From: Methylobacterium gossipiicola
Lineage (GTDB): Bacteria > Pseudomonadota > Alphaproteobacteria > Rhizobiales > Beijerinckiaceae
Length of the DNA: 64,000 nt
Assembly (NCBI RefSeq): GCF_900113485.1
Contig: NZ_FOPM01000001.1
Span: 289,831 to 353,830, forward strand
Direction: 5' to 3'
Of this stretch, positions 45,363-55,393 are shown in pieces. A model generated the notes under the pieces. That model had not been told where the DNA came from. It ran no database searches and worked only from the letters and a program-made list of their open reading frames with translations. The translations under genes and the position numbers were made by a program. Positions within the stretch are counted from its first letter, which is position 1. Every line of letters begins with the position of its first letter.

Positions 45363-46159
45363 GGCAGCACCCGCTCGGCGAGGAAGCCCGCGAGATCGCT
45401 GGTGATGTGGTCGATATGCGCCTCCCGAACCGCTTCCTGCTCGAAGGCTTCCCGGAACGGGTCGAGCGTCCGGGGCACCACCAGCACGGTGGCCATGCCG
45501 ATCTCGTGCGGGACCACGAGGTTGCGGGCGATGTCCTCGAACAGGGCGGCCCGGCGGGGATCGACGCCGTGGCGCAGGAGGAAGCGTTCATAGGTGGAAC
45601 GCTCGGGCTTGGGCACGAAATCCGCGTCGGCGATGTCGAACACGTCCTCGAAATGGTCGAGGATGCCGAGCTTGCGCGCCACGCTCTCCGCGTGCCGCCG
45701 CGATCCGTTGGTGAGGATCAGCTTGCGCCCGGGAAGCGCCGCGATGGCCGAGCCGAGGGTCGGATCGAGCGCGATGGTCGAGTGGTCGATGTCGTGGGCG
45801 AAGTCGAGGAAGTCGTGCGGGTCGACGCCCGCCTCGGTCATCAGCGCCTTCAGGGTGGTGCCGTAGCGATGGTAAAAGTATTTCTGCAGGGCGCGGGCGG
45901 AGAGGCCGTCGAGCCCGTAAAGGCGCATCACGTAGAGGGTGATGCGCTCGTCCACCTGCGGCCACACCCGGGCGTCGCTCGGGTAGAGCGTGTTGTCGAG
46001 GTCGAATACCCAGGTATCGACCTGGTCGAAGCCTCGGGACGCGGCGGAGGTGAAGTGGCTTTCGCCGGGAAGGAACAAGGCGATCCGATATGCGTGCGGG
46101 CCGGATGAGCCGGCCGGGACGGCTAAGATGGGGCCTCGACCCGAAAAGGGAAGCGCCAC
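45359..46159 (-). CDS. HAD hydrolase, pyrimidine 5'-nucleotidase-like
   Basis: A HAD phosphatase of the SDT1/PHM8-type pyrimidine 5'-nucleotidase family, 266 residues as drawn. Motif I is DLDNTLYP (Asp53, Asp55), motif II is LTNGSRRHAE, the motif III Lys is in DFVPKPERSTYERF, and motif IV is AALFEDIARNL. HRYGTTLKALM and DPHDFLDFAHDID form the cap. The GTG at 46159 gives a poorly conserved 45-residue leader and no clear ribosome site; a TTG near 46078 would give the more usual N-terminus. It follows argB by 57 nt. Confidence 0.82.
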   Translation of the reverse strand: MALPFSGRGPILAVPAGSSGPHAYRIALFLPGESHFTSAASRGFDQVDTWVFDLDNTLYPSDARVWPQVDERITLYVMRLYGLDGLSARALQKYFYHRYGTTLKALMTEAGVDPHDFLDFAHDIDHSTIALDPTLGSAIAALPGRKLILTNGSRRHAESVARKLGILDHFEDVFDIADADFVPKPERSTYERFLLRHGVDPRRAALFEDIARNLVVPHEIGMATVLVVPRTLDPFREAFEQEAVREAHIDHITSDLAGFLAERVLP

Positions 46160-46216
46160 CGTTCGTCCGAGGGCTGGAGGTCCGGCTCCACCCGATGGCG
46201 AGCCGGACCCGGATTC

Positions 46217-47113
46217 TCAGCTTCGGCGGATCAGGGTGCCGGCGCCGTAATCGGTGAACAATTCGAGCAGCACGGCGTGGCTGACCTTGCCGTCGAGGAT
46301 GACCACCGCTTCCACGCCCTGCTCCAGGGCGTAGATGCAGGTCTCGACCTTCGGGATCATGCCGCCCGTGATGGTGCCGTCGGCGATGAGGCGGCGGCAA
46401 TCGTCGAGGGTGAGCTCTGGAATGAGCTTCTTGTCCTTGTCGAGGACGCCCGGCACGTCGGTGAGGAGCAGCAGGCGCTTGGCCCGCAGCGCCCCCGCGA
46501 TGGCCCCCGCGAAGGTGTCGGCGTTGACGTTGTAGGTCTGGCCGTCGGCGCCGAAGGCCACGGGGGCGAGGACGGGAATCAGCTCGGCCTTCAGCACCGC
46601 GTCGAGGACGCCGCGCTCGACATGGTCGGGCTCGCCCACGAGGCCGAGATCGACCTCCGTCTCGGCCTTGCTGTCGGGATCGACGACGGTGCGCAGGGCC
46701 TTCTTGGCCCGCACCATGTTGCCGTCCTTGCCGCACAGGCCGATGGCCCGGCCGCCCTCGGCGGAGATCCAGCCGACGATCTGCTTGTTGATGGAGCCGG
46801 CCAGCACCATCTCGACCACCTCGACGGTGGCTTCGTCTGTGACGCGCAGACCGCCCTTGAACTCGGATTCGATCCCGAGTCGCCCGAGCATCCGGCCGAT
46901 CTGCGGTCCGCCGCCATGAACCACGATGGGCTTGAGGCCCGATTGCTCCAGGAGCACGATGTCCTCGGCGAAATCCTCCGCCGCCGCCCGGTCGCCCATG
47001 GCGTGTCCGCCATACTTGATGACGACGATTTCCTGGTCGTAGCGCTGCATGTGCGGCAGCGCCTGAACCAGAACCTCGGCGCGTACGTGAACGTTCGGCA
47101 ACGGGTCTTTCAT
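46217..47113 (-). CDS. argB: Acetylglutamate kinase
   Basis: A 298-residue amino-acid kinase that phosphorylates N-acetylglutamate, second step of arginine synthesis. [10 protein letters not shown] holds the catalytic Lys and Gly loop, [13 protein letters not shown] the second nucleotide/substrate loop, and [15 protein letters not shown] the conserved Asp/Asn. [12 protein letters not shown] and ISGKV-like [13 protein letters not shown] fit ArgB. The C-terminus ([12 protein letters not shown]) contains the usual end. The ATG at 47113 begins [15 protein letters not shown]. It leads an apparent operon with the HAD phosphatase and metallopeptidase. Confidence 0.96.
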   Translation of the reverse strand: MKDPLPNVHVRAEVLVQALPHMQRYDQEIVVIKYGGHAMGDRAAAEDFAEDIVLLEQSGLKPIVVHGGGPQIGRMLGRLGIESEFKGGLRVTDEATVEVVEMVLAGSINKQIVGWISAEGGRAIGLCGKDGNMVRAKKALRTVVDPDSKAETEVDLGLVGEPDHVERGVLDAVLKAELIPVLAPVAFGADGQTYNVNADTFAGAIAGALRAKRLLLLTDVPGVLDKDKKLIPELTLDDCRRLIADGTITGGMIPKVETCIYALEQGVEAVVILDGKVSHAVLLELFTDYGAGTLIRRS

Positions 47114-47258
47114 CGTGGGGCTCGTTCCTCGATGCGTGCCGGGCGGTCTCGCGCGGCGCCTGGCTTGTCGGGCAGCCGGGCTTCTAGCGCAGGCATGTGA
47201 CTCTGCGAAGCAGCGCGCGACGATTTTTAACCGCCACGCCCGCTCCCGGCCGGGACCG

Positions 47259-47834
47259 TCAGATCACGGCTTCGATCAACCCGAGGCGGCGCGCCTCCTC
47301 GGCCTCGATGTACCAGTTCGACGGTGCCCGGGCGATCACCTCGTCCAGGGCCACGCTGGACCCGGCGATGAGATTGGCGAAGCCCTCGTTCTGGATCTCG
47401 ATGGAGCATTCCAACTCGTGCAGCGCGGCCGTCGCGGTGGCGATGCAGGTGGTCAACGGCCCCTCGAGGGTCAGGGTCTTCGAGATCTTGCGCTCGTGGA
47501 TCATCAGGCGCGTGCCGGGCGTGAGGTATCGGTTGGCCCGCGCGAAGAAACTCATGAAGGTGGTGCCCGCCGAGTAGATCACCGCCTTGCCGAGGAAGAC
47601 GAACCGGCGATGGGGTGCGACGGCACCGGCGAAACGGATGTCCTCGCCCATCATCCGGGCCACCTCCGGATCGCCGCCCAACGTCGAGACCTCGACCACG
47701 ACGAAATCCTCGCCCGCCGCCGCGTCGAACTGCCGGCGGAAATCCTTGTACATGCCCTGGTCGACGGGGCCGGAGAGCAGGATGGCGGGCGCGGTGAAGG
47801 CCGAAGCGGGCAGGGGTTGAGGGTGCATCGTCAT
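47259..47834 (-). CDS. ClpP-like serine protease family protein
   Basis: A 191-residue member of the ClpP/crotonase superfamily (peptidase S14-like). The catalytic-type Ser88 is in VIYSAGTTF and His113 in RLMIHERKI, as in ClpP (Ser98, His123). The oxyanion-type Gly-Gly stretch is [13 protein letters not shown]. It is not the housekeeping ClpP: the motif GMAASMGAF is altered, and no ClpX or ClpA gene is nearby. The ATG at 47834 (or 47828) is chosen; the frame runs to 47903 without homology. It may work alone or with an AAA partner encoded elsewhere. Confidence 0.8.
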   Translation of the reverse strand: MTMHPQPLPASAFTAPAILLSGPVDQGMYKDFRRQFDAAAGEDFVVVEVSTLGGDPEVARMMGEDIRFAGAVAPHRRFVFLGKAVIYSAGTTFMSFFARANRYLTPGTRLMIHERKISKTLTLEGPLTTCIATATAALHELECSIEIQNEGFANLIAGSSVALDEVIARAPSNWYIEAEEARRLGLIEAVI

Positions 47835-48067
47835 CCCGGTGAGGTTCGGCCCCAGCGACGGGCCCCGGCCAAGAGACGTTCGGCCGGCGTCCGGGTTCCA
47901 CATCAGGCCGCGAACGCGAGATCATCTCGCGACAGCGCGAAATCGCCCGGCTTCGGTCACCGCCGACCATTGGAAAGATTCGAAATGTCAGGTGTCGGGT
48001 TACGTGTTTACGGAATCGTTTACCGTCATCTGTAATCCTAAGTCTTGTCCCCCAGGGGTTTAGGCCG

Positions 48068-48277
48068 ATGTTTGACGCCGATCTCACCGTTACGCGCCCG
48101 ACTCTCACCAGTCCCGGCCCGCTTCTCGTCGCACTCTACCGTTTCGGAGCCGAAGCCTCGTCCACGGCGGATCTTTGGCAGCAGTTGACCGAGAACTACA
48201 TCGTCGACCTCGACGCCGTGGCGGCCCTGCTGCCACGGGCCGAACCCGATCCGGCCTGGCGGCCGAGCCGCGACTGA
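48068..48277 (+). CDS. Small hypothetical protein
   Basis: A 69-residue open frame with codon usage typical of the genome and no overlap with another good candidate. The middle (LWQQLTENYIVDLDAVAALL) looks helical. AGGGG precedes the ATG by about 10 nt. No family is recognised, so it is kept only on composition and position. Confidence 0.4.
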   Translation: MFDADLTVTRPTLTSPGPLLVALYRFGAEASSTADLWQQLTENYIVDLDAVAALLPRAEPDPAWRPSRD

Positions 48278-48461
48278 ACCCGGGGCGGATCGCCCATCGG
48301 GCAAGCAACCTGGCACGCCGTATGCGTGCGGGTCATCGAAGTCCAAAAGACTTTTCAAGAAATCGTCCTTCGGGGAACGCTCGAGACAACAATCACGCGG
48401 TCGCTCGTACGCCCGAGCCACGCCGCGGACCTTCTTCGCCATTTCGAACAAGGGGTCCGTC

Positions 48462-48737
48462 ATGTCCGATTTGCTGTCCGTTTCCCTCGTCTGCGCGTCC
48501 CTGCTGTCCGCCCAGGATTGCACGCGAACGACCGCCCTCGACGTCATCGTCTCACCCGTCCGCACGCCGATGGAGTGCCTGGTCCGGGGCCAGGTGGTCG
48601 CCGCCTCTACCAACCTGCTGGAGGGGGACAGCCGTTATCTCAAGATCACCTGCGAGCGCCGCCATGCCGACCTGCGCCGGTTGCGGCGGGCGGGTTACGC
48701 GGCGGCCGTGGTGCTCGTGCCGCGCGACGCGATCTGA
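48462..48737 (+). CDS. Small conserved hypothetical protein
   Basis: A 91-residue protein. AAGGGG lies 7 nt before the ATG. The sequence has a hydrophobic start (LLSVSLVCASLLSAQDC), then RTPMECLVRGQVVAAST, a polar stretch and a basic end (ITCERRHADLRRLRRAGYAA). Three Cys are spread through it. No domain is recognised; a cleaved leader ending near AQD is possible but weak. It is convergent with the MOSC gene. Confidence 0.55.
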   Translation: MSDLLSVSLVCASLLSAQDCTRTTALDVIVSPVRTPMECLVRGQVVAASTNLLEGDSRYLKITCERRHADLRRLRRAGYAAAVVLVPRDAI

Positions 48738-48789
48738 CGGTCCACGGCCCCTGCGATCGCCGAACCGTCCTTGCCGGGATGCCTCCCTC

Positions 48790-49572
48790 TCAAGGGGATG
48801 TTTCTTCGAAGCTCACGGATTCGCCGACCCGGAGAACGCCGCCGCGCATCACCTCGGCATAGACGCCGCAATCCGTGTGGCCGAGGTGGTGGGACAGGGT
48901 GCGGGGAATCGCGAGGTCGCGCTGGCCCGTGACGGGGTCCACGTTGGTCGCGGCGCAGCGCTCCGTGCGCTTGAGGACCCGCAGGGTCACACCGTCCGGC
49001 GTCGTCAGGGTTCGTCCGACGAGATCGAGTTCGGCCCAGGGCGCGAGGCCCGTCACGTGCAGGTTGGCGCGAAACCGCAAGGGATCGACGGCGGCCCCCG
49101 TCATGGTCTCGAGGGCCGAGACGCTCGCGAGATTGAGGAGCGAGACGTAGCCACGCGGCGAGTCGGTGAAACGAAAGCCGTCCGGGGCGGCCAGAACCTT
49201 GGGCGGCCCGCGCAGGGCCTCGGGCAGATAGCCGGCGAGGAACGTTTCGATGGCGGCCCGCCCATCCGGCGTACGCAGATCGCCCCGCGCCGCGACCTGC
49301 CCCTCGTGCCGGATCGTGAGGGTGTGGTCGTCGGGCGTGTAGCGCACGTCGAGGCGGGCGAGGGCCTCGTGGCGCATGAGCATGAGAAACTTGATCTTGG
49401 GCTGATGCACGGGCGCCGCCGGGTCGAAGCCCGATGGGCCGTTCTCGACGGCGAACAGGCGATCGCCCGGAAAATACCCGCCGGTCTCAAGGATCGCGTC
49501 GTCGAGCCGTTCCGGAGAAAGCCCTTTTACGGGATAACGATGCAGGGCGGCGAGGTGCAGAGCGGTCGTCAT
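48790..49572 (-). CDS. MOSC-domain molybdenum-cofactor sulfurase-like protein
   Basis: A 260-residue protein of the YcbX type. The N-terminal MOSC barrel (LAALHRYPVKGLSPERL, GDRLFAVENGPSGFDP) is followed by the C-terminal MOSC domain with FRANLHVTGLAPWAELDLVG, RVLKRTERCAATNVDPVTG and the conserved Cys in CAATNVDP, and LGHTDCGVYAEVMRGG. Such proteins act on Moco-linked sulfur transfer or N-hydroxylated base reduction. The ATG at 49572 begins the family N-terminus; an upstream in-frame start is unconserved. It is convergent with the 91-residue gene and divergent from clpB. Confidence 0.88.
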   Translation of the reverse strand: MTTALHLAALHRYPVKGLSPERLDDAILETGGYFPGDRLFAVENGPSGFDPAAPVHQPKIKFLMLMRHEALARLDVRYTPDDHTLTIRHEGQVAARGDLRTPDGRAAIETFLAGYLPEALRGPPKVLAAPDGFRFTDSPRGYVSLLNLASVSALETMTGAAVDPLRFRANLHVTGLAPWAELDLVGRTLTTPDGVTLRVLKRTERCAATNVDPVTGQRDLAIPRTLSHHLGHTDCGVYAEVMRGGVLRVGESVSFEETSP

Positions 49573-49660
49573 CACGACAGCATGACCCCCGGACCGGGCG
49601 CCGTGCAAGACATCCCTTCACCCCTCCCCAAACATCCGCGATCACATCCCTCCGGGGCCT

Positions 49661-49685
49661 TGTGGTGCGAAATTGCAACACCACA
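49661..49685. promoter_or_regulatory. Inverted repeat and possible heat-shock promoter before clpB
   Basis: TGTGGTG (49661-49667) and CACCACA (49679-49685) are perfect 7-bp arms around 11 nt. CTTG at 49659-49662, then 17 nt, then ACCACAT weakly recalls a sigma-32 promoter of alphaproteobacteria (CTTG-N17-CYTAT). It lies 140 nt before clpB. It is not a CIRCE element. Its role is uncertain. Confidence 0.3.
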
Positions 49686-49824
49686 TCCGGTTCACCGGCG
49701 ACCATCGTGGTGCCGGGGTTCCCGCGGCGGAGTTCGAGAAACTTGAACCGGGGAACGACGTTTCGGCGAGGCCGTGCTGCATTGTGCGGGCGGGACCGCG
49801 CCGGACCGGAAAGGTGGGACAACG

Positions 49825-52452
49825 ATGAATTTCGAGATCTATACCGAACGCGCCCGTGGCTTCGTCCAGTCGGCCCAGACCCTGGCCATGCGCGAAGGCC
49901 ACCCGCAATTGCAGCCCGGACACCTCCTCAAGGTGCTGCTCGACGACCCCGAGGGCCTGTGCGCCGGTCTCATCGACCGGGCCGGCGGGCAATCGCGCGT
50001 AGCGTTGGCGCAGGTCGAAACCTGGCTCGGCAAGCAGCCGAAGGTGTCGGGCAATTCTTCTCAGCCTCAGGCGACGCGCGAACTCGTGCGCTTGTTCGAC
50101 ACCGCCGAGAAGGCCGCCGAGAAGGCGGGCGATTCCTACGTCACCGTGGAGCGCCTGCTGCTGGCCCTCGCCGTGGAGAAGGACACGGAGGCCGGAAAGG
50201 CGCTCGCCGCCGCCGGTGTGACTCCGGCTTCCCTCAACGCGGCCATCAATGCCCTCCGCAAGGGCCGCACCGCCGACAACGCCACGGCGGAGAACGCCTA
50301 TGACGCCCTGAAGAAATACGCCCGCGACCTGACGGAGGCGGCCCGCGAGGGCAAGCTCGATCCGGTGATCGGCCGCGACGAAGAGATTCGGCGCACGATC
50401 CAGGTTCTGTCGCGGCGGACCAAGAACAATCCCGTCCTCATCGGCGAACCGGGTGTGGGCAAGACCGCGATCATCGAGGGGCTGGCCCTGCGCATCGTCG
50501 ACGGCGACGTGCCGGAAAGCCTGAAGGAGAAGTCGCTCCTCGCCCTCGACATGGGCGCCCTCATCGCGGGCGCGAAATACCGCGGTGAATTCGAGGAGCG
50601 CCTGAAGGGCGTGCTCTCCGAGGTCACGGCGGCCGAGGGCGGCATCATCCTGTTCATCGACGAGATGCACACCCTCGTGGGTGCGGGCAAGGCGGATGGG
50701 GCCATGGATGCCTCCAACCTCCTGAAGCCCGCCCTCGCGCGCGGCGAGCTGCACTGCGTCGGCGCGACCACGCTGGACGAGTACCGCAAGCACGTCGAGA
50801 AGGACGCGGCCCTGGCCCGTCGCTTCCAGCCGGTCTTCGTGTCGGAGCCCACCGTCGAGGACACGGTGTCGATCCTGCGCGGCATCAAGGAGAAGTACGA
50901 GCAGCATCACGGGGTGCGCATCCAGGATGCGGCTCTCGTTGCCGCCGCCACCCTGTCGAACCGCTACATCACCGACCGTTTCCTGCCGGACAAGGCCATC
51001 GACCTCATGGACGAGGCCGGGTCGCGCCTGCGGATGCAGGTCGATTCGAAGCCCGAGGAACTCGACAACCTCGACCGTGAGATCGTGCGCCGGAAGATCG
51101 AGGGCGAGGCCCTGAAGAAGGAGACCGATACGGCCTCCCGCGACCGCCTCGTGCGGTTGGAGAAGGAGCTCGCCGACCTTGAGGAGCAATCCGCCGCCAT
51201 CACGTCGCGTTGGAAGGCCGAGAAGGATAAGCTCGGGGCGGCCGCCGACTTGAAGAAGCGCCTCGACGAGGCCCGCACGGAACTCGCCAACGCCCAGCGC
51301 CAGGGCCAGTATCAGCGCGCCGGCGAACTCGCCTATGGGGTGGTGCCGGGTCTGGAGAAACAGCTCGCCGAGATCGAGGCCGCGGCGGAAGCGGCCGTCG
51401 ACCGCGACGGCATGGTCGAAGAGGCGGTGACGCCGGCCCATATTGCCGGGGTCGTCTCGCGCTGGACCGGCGTGCCCGTGGACAAGATGCTGGAGGGCGA
51501 GCGCGAGAAGCTGCTGGCCATGGAGACGGCGCTCGCCAAGCGCGTCGTCGGCCAGCGCGAAGCCGTGGAGGCGGTGGCCACCGCCGTGCGCCGGGCCCGC
51601 GCCGGCCTGCAGGACCCGAACCGGCCCATCGGCTCGTTCATGTTCCTCGGGCCGACGGGTGTCGGCAAGACCGAGCTGACCAAGGCGCTCGCCGGCTTCC
51701 TGTTCGACGACGAGACGGCTTTGGTTCGCATCGACATGTCCGAGTACATGGAGAAGCACGCGGTGGCCCGCCTCATCGGCGCGCCTCCGGGCTATGTCGG
51801 CTACGAGGAGGGCGGGGCGCTCACCGAGGCGGTGCGGCGCCGGCCGTATCAGGTCGTGCTGTTCGACGAGGTCGAGAAGGCGCATCCGGACGTGTTCAAC
51901 GTTCTCCTGCAGGTGCTCGACGACGGGCGCCTGACGGACGGGCAGGGGCGCACGGTGGATTTCCGCAACACCCTCCTCATCATGACCTCGAACCTCGGTT
52001 CGGAATTTCTCGTCAATCAAAGCGAGGGCGACGAGACGGGGGCCGTGCGCGACGAGGTGATGGGGGTGGTGCGCCACCACTTCCGGCCGGAATTCCTGAA
52101 CCGGATCGACGAGATCATCCTGTTCCACCGCCTCAAGCGGTCGGAGATGGGTGCCATCGTCGATATCCAGCTCGGGCGGCTTCAGAAGCTCCTCGACGAG
52201 CGCAAGATCACCCTGGCGGTGGAGCCGGAGGCCCGCGACTGGCTCGCCGACAAGGGCTACGACCCGGCCTACGGGGCGCGGCCCCTGAAGCGGGTGATCC
52301 AGAAGGCCGTGCAGGACCGTCTGGCCGAACAACTCCTGTCGGGGGCGATCCACGACGGCGAGACCGTGCCGGTGCGGATCGGCCCCCTCGGCCTCGCCGT
52401 CGGCGACACCCTCGCGGCCGAGACCCGTCCGCAGAGCTTGCTGCTGAACTGA
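49825..52452 (+). CDS. clpB: ATP-dependent chaperone ClpB
   Basis: An 875-residue disaggregase working with DnaK to rescue aggregated proteins. The N-domain ([33 protein letters not shown]) is followed by AAA-1 with Walker [10 protein letters not shown] near 207 and Walker [10 protein letters not shown], the coiled-coil M domain (about 400-520) and AAA-2 with Walker [10 protein letters not shown] near 609 and Walker [14 protein letters not shown]. Both nucleotide sites and arginine-finger regions look intact and length is normal. AAGGTGGG precedes the ATG. Transcribed alone, with a hairpin after the stop. Confidence 0.97.
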   Translation: MNFEIYTERARGFVQSAQTLAMREGHPQLQPGHLLKVLLDDPEGLCAGLIDRAGGQSRVALAQVETWLGKQPKVSGNSSQPQATRELVRLFDTAEKAAEKAGDSYVTVERLLLALAVEKDTEAGKALAAAGVTPASLNAAINALRKGRTADNATAENAYDALKKYARDLTEAAREGKLDPVIGRDEEIRRTIQVLSRRTKNNPVLIGEPGVGKTAIIEGLALRIVDGDVPESLKEKSLLALDMGALIAGAKYRGEFEERLKGVLSEVTAAEGGIILFIDEMHTLVGAGKADGAMDASNLLKPALARGELHCVGATTLDEYRKHVEKDAALARRFQPVFVSEPTVEDTVSILRGIKEKYEQHHGVRIQDAALVAAATLSNRYITDRFLPDKAIDLMDEAGSRLRMQVDSKPEELDNLDREIVRRKIEGEALKKETDTASRDRLVRLEKELADLEEQSAAITSRWKAEKDKLGAAADLKKRLDEARTELANAQRQGQYQRAGELAYGVVPGLEKQLAEIEAAAEAAVDRDGMVEEAVTPAHIAGVVSRWTGVPVDKMLEGEREKLLAMETALAKRVVGQREAVEAVATAVRRARAGLQDPNRPIGSFMFLGPTGVGKTELTKALAGFLFDDETALVRIDMSEYMEKHAVARLIGAPPGYVGYEEGGALTEAVRRRPYQVVLFDEVEKAHPDVFNVLLQVLDDGRLTDGQGRTVDFRNTLLIMTSNLGSEFLVNQSEGDETGAVRDEVMGVVRHHFRPEFLNRIDEIILFHRLKRSEMGAIVDIQLGRLQKLLDERKITLAVEPEARDWLADKGYDPAYGARPLKRVIQKAVQDRLAEQLLSGAIHDGETVPVRIGPLGLAVGDTLAAETRPQSLLLN

Positions 52453-52457
52453 ACGCA

Positions 52458-52484
52458 CGGGCCGTCGCAGCAGGCGGCGGCCCG
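52458..52484 (+). terminator. Hairpin after clpB, probable terminator
   Basis: CGGGCCGTCGC and GCGGCGGCCCG form an 11-bp stem (one G-U) with loop AGCAG, 5 nt after the clpB stop. No T tract; a GC-rich terminator is inferred from position. Confidence 0.5.
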
Positions 52485-52645
52485 ACCGATCCCTGGACGA
52501 TCCGTCGTCCCGATCCATATGGCAGAGGTTTTCTCGGCCTATCCGGTCGAAGCCTCGTGGGGGAACCGCCACTCCCGCGACAGGGTATCGCCGGATGCGC
52601 TCAAGCCTTAAGCCTGACGGCCATACCGCAACACGGACGAATACC

Positions 52646-53023
52646 ATGCGTTTCCGCACCCTTCCCGCGTTTCTGTTCCTGATGGGCGTCGCGCCGGCCT
52701 GTGCGGGGCCGCTGCCCGTCGACGAGACCACCTATGTCGAGCACTCGCTGAACCGCGACGGTCCCCTCGTCGTCGAGCACCGGCCCATCGCCCGAACCCC
52801 CGGCGGGCGCCGTGGCGGCTCGTCCGCCGAACTCGCCGGCTTCTGTCATGAGGGCGGCATCATCCGCCGTCGCGACGAGTTCGGCCAGCCGGTGATCCTG
52901 CGCCAGCGCGAAGTCTGCGACAGCGTCGCGCCCCGGACCCTCGCGCCGGGCCAGGTCGATGCCCGCCCGACCTGGCCCCGGGAGCGGACGGTCAACCGCC
53001 GTATCCTGCGCGTCAAGGGCTGA
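52646..53023 (+). CDS. Secreted hypothetical protein
   Basis: A 125-residue protein with a signal peptide (FRTLPAFLFLMGVAPACAG, cut expected near ACA-G) and a hydrophilic mature part containing two Cys (AGFCHEGGIIRR, LRQREVCDSVAP) spaced to form one disulfide, then an Arg/Pro-rich end. No family recognised. The ATG at 52646 is chosen because the signal peptide starts there; an upstream in-frame ATG at 52595 adds an unlikely leader. Its stop is 3 nt from the convergent metalloprotease gene. Confidence 0.65.
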   Translation: MRFRTLPAFLFLMGVAPACAGPLPVDETTYVEHSLNRDGPLVVEHRPIARTPGGRRGGSSAELAGFCHEGGIIRRRDEFGQPVILRQREVCDSVAPRTLAPGQVDARPTWPRERTVNRRILRVKG

Positions 53024-53026
53024 GGA

Positions 53027-53761
53027 TCAGCCGTAGCGGTGCAGGCTGGCGCCGTTGCGCTTGAGCCAGTGTTCGGCCTCGTCGACGTTGGGGCAGATGG
53101 AGCCGACGAGGCTCCAGAAGCGCGCGGAGTGGTTCATCTCCCGCAGGTGCGCCATTTCGTGGGCGACGAGGTAGTCGAGCACCACCGGCGGGGCCAGGAT
53201 GAGGCGCCAGGAAAAGTTCAGGGCGCCCTGCGCCGTGCAGGAGCCCCAGCGGCTCCTCGTGTCGCGTACGGTGATCCGCGTCGGCGTCTGGCCGATGGCG
53301 GCGGCGTAGGTCTTCACCGCCGCCGTGAGGTCGCGACGGGCCTCGCGTTCGAGACAGTCGCCGACGCGCCGGGCGATGTGCGGCGCCTCGCAGGCCACCG
53401 AGATCACGCCCTCGTTCGTCCCCGTTTCGATCCGCGTCAGGCCGCCCGTGGTGGCGCGGTGCACGATCCGGTGGGGCACGCCCCGCAGGGGCAGGATCGC
53501 GCCGGCCTCGAAGGCGACCCGCTCGGGCAGCTTCGCCAACCGCATGGCGATCCAGCCGCCATGCGCGACGGCGAATTTCTGGGCCACGGCCAGGGACGTC
53601 CGGGCCGGCAGGGTCATCACCACCTCGCCCGTCGCACTCGACACCCGCAGGGTCAGCCGACGCGCCGTCGGCCGCCGCCGCAAGGCCACGCGGAACGTCG
53701 CGTCCTCATGGACGACGTCGAGATGATCCGGGTCCGGCCCGCGCAGCAGGGCTAATCGCAT
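53027..53761 (-). CDS. YgjP/SprT-like metal-dependent hydrolase
   Basis: A 244-residue member of the YgjP/UTP-pyrophosphatase-like DUF45 metallohydrolase group. The zinc motif HEMAHLREMNHSARFW holds HExxH with a distal His. VRDTRSRWGSCTAQGALNFS, just before it, is the family hallmark, as are RRRPTARRLTLRVSSATGEV and VALDYLVAHEM-like VVLDYLVAHEMAHL. The activity is likely peptidase-like, substrate unknown. It is convergent with the secreted hypothetical gene and upstream of nothing on its strand within 70 nt. Confidence 0.85.
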   Translation of the reverse strand: MRLALLRGPDPDHLDVVHEDATFRVALRRRPTARRLTLRVSSATGEVVMTLPARTSLAVAQKFAVAHGGWIAMRLAKLPERVAFEAGAILPLRGVPHRIVHRATTGGLTRIETGTNEGVISVACEAPHIARRVGDCLEREARRDLTAAVKTYAAAIGQTPTRITVRDTRSRWGSCTAQGALNFSWRLILAPPVVLDYLVAHEMAHLREMNHSARFWSLVGSICPNVDEAEHWLKRNGASLHRYG

Positions 53762-53830
53762 GGCGTCAGCTTAGCGAGGCCGCCGCCGCGCCGCCATCGG
53801 GTCCGACGGAAATGCTGGGGGTGTACCGGA

Positions 53831-55099
53831 TCAGACCGCCGACCCCTCGACGGCGGCGGGCCGGGCCTGCATGGACCGGATGAACGCGGCGATGCGGGGG
53901 GCGATCACCGTGCGGTACCGGGAGCCGTTGAACACCCCGTAATGGCCAACCCCCTGCTGCAGGTGATAGCCCTTGCGCTCGGCGGGGAGATTCGGCGTCA
54001 GGTCGAGGGCTGCCTTGGTCTGGCCGACGCCGGAGATGTCGTCGTTCTCGCCCTCGATGGCGAGGATCGCGCAGGTGCGAATCGCGCCGAGATCGACGGG
54101 CTCGCCCCCGTGCATCATGGTCCCCTTGGGCAGGGCATGGTCGACGAACACGGTCTTGACCGTCTGAAGGTAGAATTCCGCGGTGAGGTCCATCACCGCG
54201 AGGTACTCGTCGTAGAACTCCCGGTGTTTCTCGGCGGAATCCCCGTCGCCCTTCACGAGATGGTCGAACATTTCCGCGTGGGCGTTGACGTGGCGGTCGA
54301 GGTTCATCGCCATGAATCCCGACAGCTGGAAGAAGCCCGGATAGACGCTGCGCCAGGCGCCCGGATACCCCGCCGGCACCGTCGTGATGCAATTGCGCTC
54401 GAACCACTGCGTGCCGCGCTCCTGCGCGAGGCAGTTCACGGCGGTGGGCGAACGCCGGGTGTCGATGGGGCCGCCCATGAGCGTCATGGAGGTCGGAACG
54501 GCGGCGTGACCGCGGGCCTCCATCACCGCGATGGCGGCGAGCACCGGGACGGCGGGTTGGCACACGGCCATGACGTGCAGATCCGGCCCCAGGGCCGAGA
54601 ACAGCTCGATGAGGTAGTCAATATACGTGTCGAGGTCGAAGCGCCCGGCTGCGAGGGGCACCATGCGGGCATCCATCCAATCGGTGATGAACACCTGATG
54701 GTTCGGCAGCATCGCCTCCACGGTGCCGCGCAACAGGGTGGCGTAGTGCCCCGACATGGGGGCGACGATGAGGAGTTTCGGCTGCGCCTCCCCCGGTCCG
54801 CGCACGAAGCCCCGATCGAAGGTGATGGCCCGGCAGAACGGGCGTTCCCACACCACGCGCTCGCTCACCGGCACGCTGGTGCCGTCGATCCAGGTGCCGT
54901 CGAGGCCGAAGGTCGGCTTGGCGTAGCGCCGGGTCATGCGCTCGAACATCTCGCAGGCGGCCGCCATGCTGCGGGCATAGGGACCGTACGCGAGGGGATT
55001 GGCCGGGTTCTCTAAACTGTGCTTGATCATGTCGGCGGCGACCCGCGCCGGCGTCGTCATGATCCGGGCCGTCTCGTACCAGTAATAGGCTAGATTCAC
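53831..55099 (-). CDS. phaZ: Intracellular poly(3-hydroxyalkanoate) depolymerase
   Basis: A 422-residue alpha/beta-hydrolase that mobilises intracellular PHB granules. The nucleophile is Cys180 in VCQPAVP, matching the Cys-type nucleophile of Ralstonia PhaZ1. Family blocks are NLAYYWYETARIMTTPARV, LIVAPMSGHYATLLRGTVEA, VFITDWMDARMVPLAAGRFD, LMGGPIDTRRSPTAVN and the catalytic His in QGVGHYGVFNGSR. The start is GTG at 55099 with GGGGAGG about 5 nt upstream. It is divergent from the regB/regA pair, so redox control of PHA use is plausible but not proven. Confidence 0.92.
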   Translation of the reverse strand: MNLAYYWYETARIMTTPARVAADMIKHSLENPANPLAYGPYARSMAAACEMFERMTRRYAKPTFGLDGTWIDGTSVPVSERVVWERPFCRAITFDRGFVRGPGEAQPKLLIVAPMSGHYATLLRGTVEAMLPNHQVFITDWMDARMVPLAAGRFDLDTYIDYLIELFSALGPDLHVMAVCQPAVPVLAAIAVMEARGHAAVPTSMTLMGGPIDTRRSPTAVNCLAQERGTQWFERNCITTVPAGYPGAWRSVYPGFFQLSGFMAMNLDRHVNAHAEMFDHLVKGDGDSAEKHREFYDEYLAVMDLTAEFYLQTVKTVFVDHALPKGTMMHGGEPVDLGAIRTCAILAIEGENDDISGVGQTKAALDLTPNLPAERKGYHLQQGVGHYGVFNGSRYRTVIAPRIAAFIRSMQARPAAVEGSAV

Positions 55100-55393
55100 G
55101 GTTGCCTCCCCCTGTTCGAGGCGGCGCGACCGGCCCGGGTCGGAGGGCGCGGCGCACGCACATCGCGCTTGGTCCCACGGGCCAAGCTTGTCCTCGACTT
55201 AGGGCATAACCCCTAACGGCAAGGGTTCGCACTGACGTTTCGAGCCAATGGTCACCAAGCTCCCATCCGCGCGCCGGTCCCGATCCGTAGGGTGCGGTTT
55301 CGAACGGTCCGTGCGGCGCGATCCGGTTGCGGGCGAAACGATCGCCCGTGATGGGATGGACGTCCGCGCGCGGAGCCCTATCGTTCCCGGGAC

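Noticed and set aside
49661..49685. CIRCE/HrcA operator before clpB
   Set aside because: The inverted repeat does not match TTAGCACTC-N9-GAGTGCTAA.
49642..52731. 1029-residue antisense open frame covering clpB
   Set aside because: It mirrors third-position GC bias of clpB, contains no recognisable domain and is rich in His/Arg/Gly low complexity.
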